This document shows, one piece after another, positions 35,337-36,971 of a stretch of 36,971 nt of DNA. The notes beneath the pieces were generated by a model that was not told the DNA's origin, did no database searches, and saw nothing but the letters and a program-made list of their open reading frames with translations. Positions within the stretch are counted from its first letter, which is position 1; each line of letters begins with the position of its first letter. This DNA comes from Bacillus renqingensis. GTDB lineage: Bacteria; Bacillota; Bacilli; Bacillales; Cytobacillaceae. Location of the stretch: contig NZ_JADDIU010000048.1 of NCBI RefSeq assembly GCF_016464375.1, positions 1 to 36,971 on the forward strand. The letters are read 5' to 3'. A program made the position numbers and the translations under genes.

Positions 35337-35353
35337 GCCGCTTTAGCAACAGG

Positions 35354-36805
35354 CTATTTCACTATCAACCGCAATGCCGTTTGCAGCTGCAGATCGTTTT
35401 TCGACTTTTTCATTTCCTTTACGGCTGCTTCTTCTAATTTGGAGGCAGTCACCTCATCAATTTCCCCCGTCACCGGCAAGTCATTATACCGTTGGAAACC
35501 CTTTACAGCAGTTACAGTTTCTTCACTAAAGTAACCGTCAGTCCTTCCTGGGGCAAATCCTAAGCCGGTCAGGATTTCCTGGGCATTCTTAACCTGTTCA
35601 TCGTTCATATCCACTGTCAACGGTTCATTAATTTGCAAACGGTGGGTTGTGAAAATGGCAGGCTGTGTGACCAAGACGTCCGGCTTGATTCCTTTTTTGT
35701 GAATCCAATTACCGTCTGGAGTCAGCCACTTGTACAACGTTAACTTGACATGGCTTCCGTCCTCCATTTCCAGTGCCTGCTGGACGGTCCCCTTGCCGAA
35801 CGTCGTTTCCCCAACAAGCTTATAGCCCGCGGCTTCCTGCAATGCCCCGGCTAAAATTTCCGAAGCAGAAGCACTGTCTTTGTTAACTAACACTACAATC
35901 GGGTAGCCTTTCTTTTCCGAAGTGTTCGAGAAGAAGCGCTGCTTTTCGCCGTTGCGCTCTTCGATTTGTACATATGGTTTATCCCTTGGGACCAGCTCTT
36001 TTAATATTTTTTCAACACTATCTAAGAGCCCGCCAGGATTGCCGCGTACATCAATGATTAGTCCTTTTATATCATCATTTTCTAACGCCTTTAACTCCTT
36101 TTTAAAATCAGCCGCTGTATTTTCGGAAAAAGTGGTAATTTCCAAGTAGCCAATTTTTTTGCCATCTTGCTTTTTAACAGATCCATGTACCGTCTCAAGC
36201 GGAATTTCATCACGCTTTACTTTAATCTTGAGCGGTTCCTTCAGGCCATCACGAGCGATAGCTAAGGTGACGTATGTCCCTTTTTTTCCCCGGATTTTCA
36301 TCGTCGTTTTATTTAAATCCAGCCCTTCGACACTTTTTCCATCCACCATGAGAATTTGATCGTTCGGTTTAATCCCCGCTTTTTCGGCCGGTGAATTTTT
36401 AAAAGATGAGATAATGACAATTTTTCCATTGACCATCCCGACTTCGGCACCAATTCCTTCAAAGGACGACTCTAACGTTTGTGTGAATTGTCTGCTCGTT
36501 TCCTTGTCCATATATACGGAATAAGGGTCCTTTAATACGGACAGCATCCCCTGAATCGCACCTTCCTCCAGCTTTTCTTTATCTACCTTTTCAACGTAGC
36601 GATTTAGGATGAGATCATATGCCTGTGTAACCTTTTCCAGTTCAGCGTTTTCGGCACCACTTGAATTTACCGTAATACTTTTCGGAACCATAGCCTCTTC
36701 AAGCTCAGAGGTTTTTTTTTCGAAAAATTGCAACCCAACATACGCTCCCCCGGCACCTATCAAAAGGGAGCATGTCATCAATAGGGCAACCCACTTTCGC
36801 TTCAT
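35354..36805 (-). CDS. ctpB: Carboxy-terminal processing protease CtpB
   Basis: A secreted or membrane-anchored S41 protease; in B. subtilis CtpB helps cleave SpoIVFA to trigger pro-sigma-K processing in sporulation. The 483-residue product has an N-terminal signal/anchor (residues 5-27), a PDZ domain (about 115-190), the S41 core with catalytic S313, K338 and Q342 (KDSASASEI, TFGKGTVQ), and a C-terminal peptidoglycan-binding repeat (about 405-465, AQEILTGLGFAPGRTDGYFSEETVTAVKGFQ). The ATG at 36805 follows GAGGAGGAG. Position beside minJ matches B. subtilis. I cannot define its promoter. Confidence 0.94.
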   Translation of the reverse strand: MKRKWVALLMTCSLLIGAGGAYVGLQFFEKKTSELEEAMVPKSITVNSSGAENAELEKVTQAYDLILNRYVEKVDKEKLEEGAIQGMLSVLKDPYSVYMDKETSRQFTQTLESSFEGIGAEVGMVNGKIVIISSFKNSPAEKAGIKPNDQILMVDGKSVEGLDLNKTTMKIRGKKGTYVTLAIARDGLKEPLKIKVKRDEIPLETVHGSVKKQDGKKIGYLEITTFSENTAADFKKELKALENDDIKGLIIDVRGNPGGLLDSVEKILKELVPRDKPYVQIEERNGEKQRFFSNTSEKKGYPIVVLVNKDSASASEILAGALQEAAGYKLVGETTFGKGTVQQALEMEDGSHVKLTLYKWLTPDGNWIHKKGIKPDVLVTQPAIFTTHRLQINEPLTVDMNDEQVKNAQEILTGLGFAPGRTDGYFSEETVTAVKGFQRYNDLPVTGEIDEVTASKLEEAAVKEMKKSKNDLQLQTALRLIVK

Positions 36806-36898
36806 CCAACTCCTCCTCGTGTCAAATTATGAAAGGAAGCACAAGAACCGACCCCATGCTTCATCTTATGAAAAGAATGGACGAGTTATGAGTTTGCG

Positions 36899-36940
36899 AT
36901 ATAAAAAAGGAAGAGGCGGCCCCCTCTTCCTTTTTTATAT
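36899..36940 (-). terminator. Strong terminator upstream of ctpB (end of the preceding operon)
   Basis: A perfect 18-bp stem (36899-36916 with 36923-36940) with a 6-nt loop ends in UUUUUUAUAU. In B. subtilis the gene before ctpB is ftsX, so this probably ends an ftsEX transcript outside the window. The remaining sequence to 36971 shows no gene. Confidence 0.85.
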
Positions 36941-36971
36941 CAGAATTTATATCACTTGGCTTTGAGAATTG

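Larger units (their letters stand above)
35030..35353 (-). other. ctpB-minJ intergenic region
   Basis: Apart from the ctpB terminator (35303-35336) and a minJ extended -10 candidate, no gene is seen. The middle (about 35200-35290) holds several CCGCAAA/CCGCCAAA/CAGCCGATTTTGC-like words similar to those in other spacers of the window. Confidence 0.5.

Overview
The window looks like a chromosomal segment of a Bacillaceae bacterium (Bacillus, Neobacillus or Mesobacillus type). Gene order follows Bacillus subtilis in three blocks: hprK-lgt-yvoD-ppaX-yvoF-hisZ-hisG-hisD, csbA-uvrB-uvrA next to a yvlABD-like operon, and ctpB next to minJ. Start regions carry strong AGGAGG-type ribosome binding sites. 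Nearly everything lies on the minus strand; the exceptions are a DUF2071 gene at about 20.6-21.3 kb and a two-gene ABC transporter at about 25.1-27.0 kb.

Layout. 0-3.3 kb: start of the histidine operon (hisZ, hisG, hisD) behind a clear sigma-A promoter with a palindromic operator candidate. 3.4-7.6 kb: hprK-lgt-yvoD-ppaX-yvoF, bounded by terminators. 7.6-9.5 kb: yvlA-yvlB-yvlD behind a sigma-W-type promoter; yvlC is absent. 9.6-15.1 kb: csbA, uvrB, uvrA with a LexA box. 15.2-17.0 kb: a PanF-like sodium symporter and its DUF997 partner. 17.0-20.6 kb: zinc/cadmium resistance (cadC, cadA, CDF exporter). 21.3-25.0 kb: cytochrome bd genes including a 42-residue cydS, plus ctaG. 25.1-27.0 kb: ABC-2 transporter preceded by an 18-residue Cys peptide. 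27.2-33.2 kb: YdeI/OmpD-associated protein, a small nitrite/sulfite reductase-like protein, and a copper operon (csoR, copZ, copA, a His-rich anchored protein, a glutaredoxin). 33.8-36.8 kb: minJ and ctpB.

Main discovery. Two genes, cadA and the glutaredoxin at the end of the copper operon, each have one in-frame TGA exactly where the first cysteine of a CxxC motif belongs. In both, the frame is intact on either side and a good ribosome binding site precedes the start. In both, a small hairpin follows whose apical loop begins 22-23 nt after the TGA and has a G in its first two positions, which fits the published bacterial SECIS rule. I read both as probable selenoproteins (UxxC). Each would normally be mis-annotated: cadA would lose its metal-binding domain and the glutaredoxin would be missed. 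Two independent nonsense mutations or errors remain the alternative, and the selenocysteine machinery lies outside this window if it exists.

Other unusual items are: two identical perfect palindromes built from an inverted GGTGTCAGGCACC element, with two single copies forming gene 3' ends; a degenerate 52-53 bp tandem repeat behind cydS; a probable one-base frameshift that detaches the membrane anchor from the His-rich copper protein; and CsoR-like sites both upstream of csoR and between copZ and copA.
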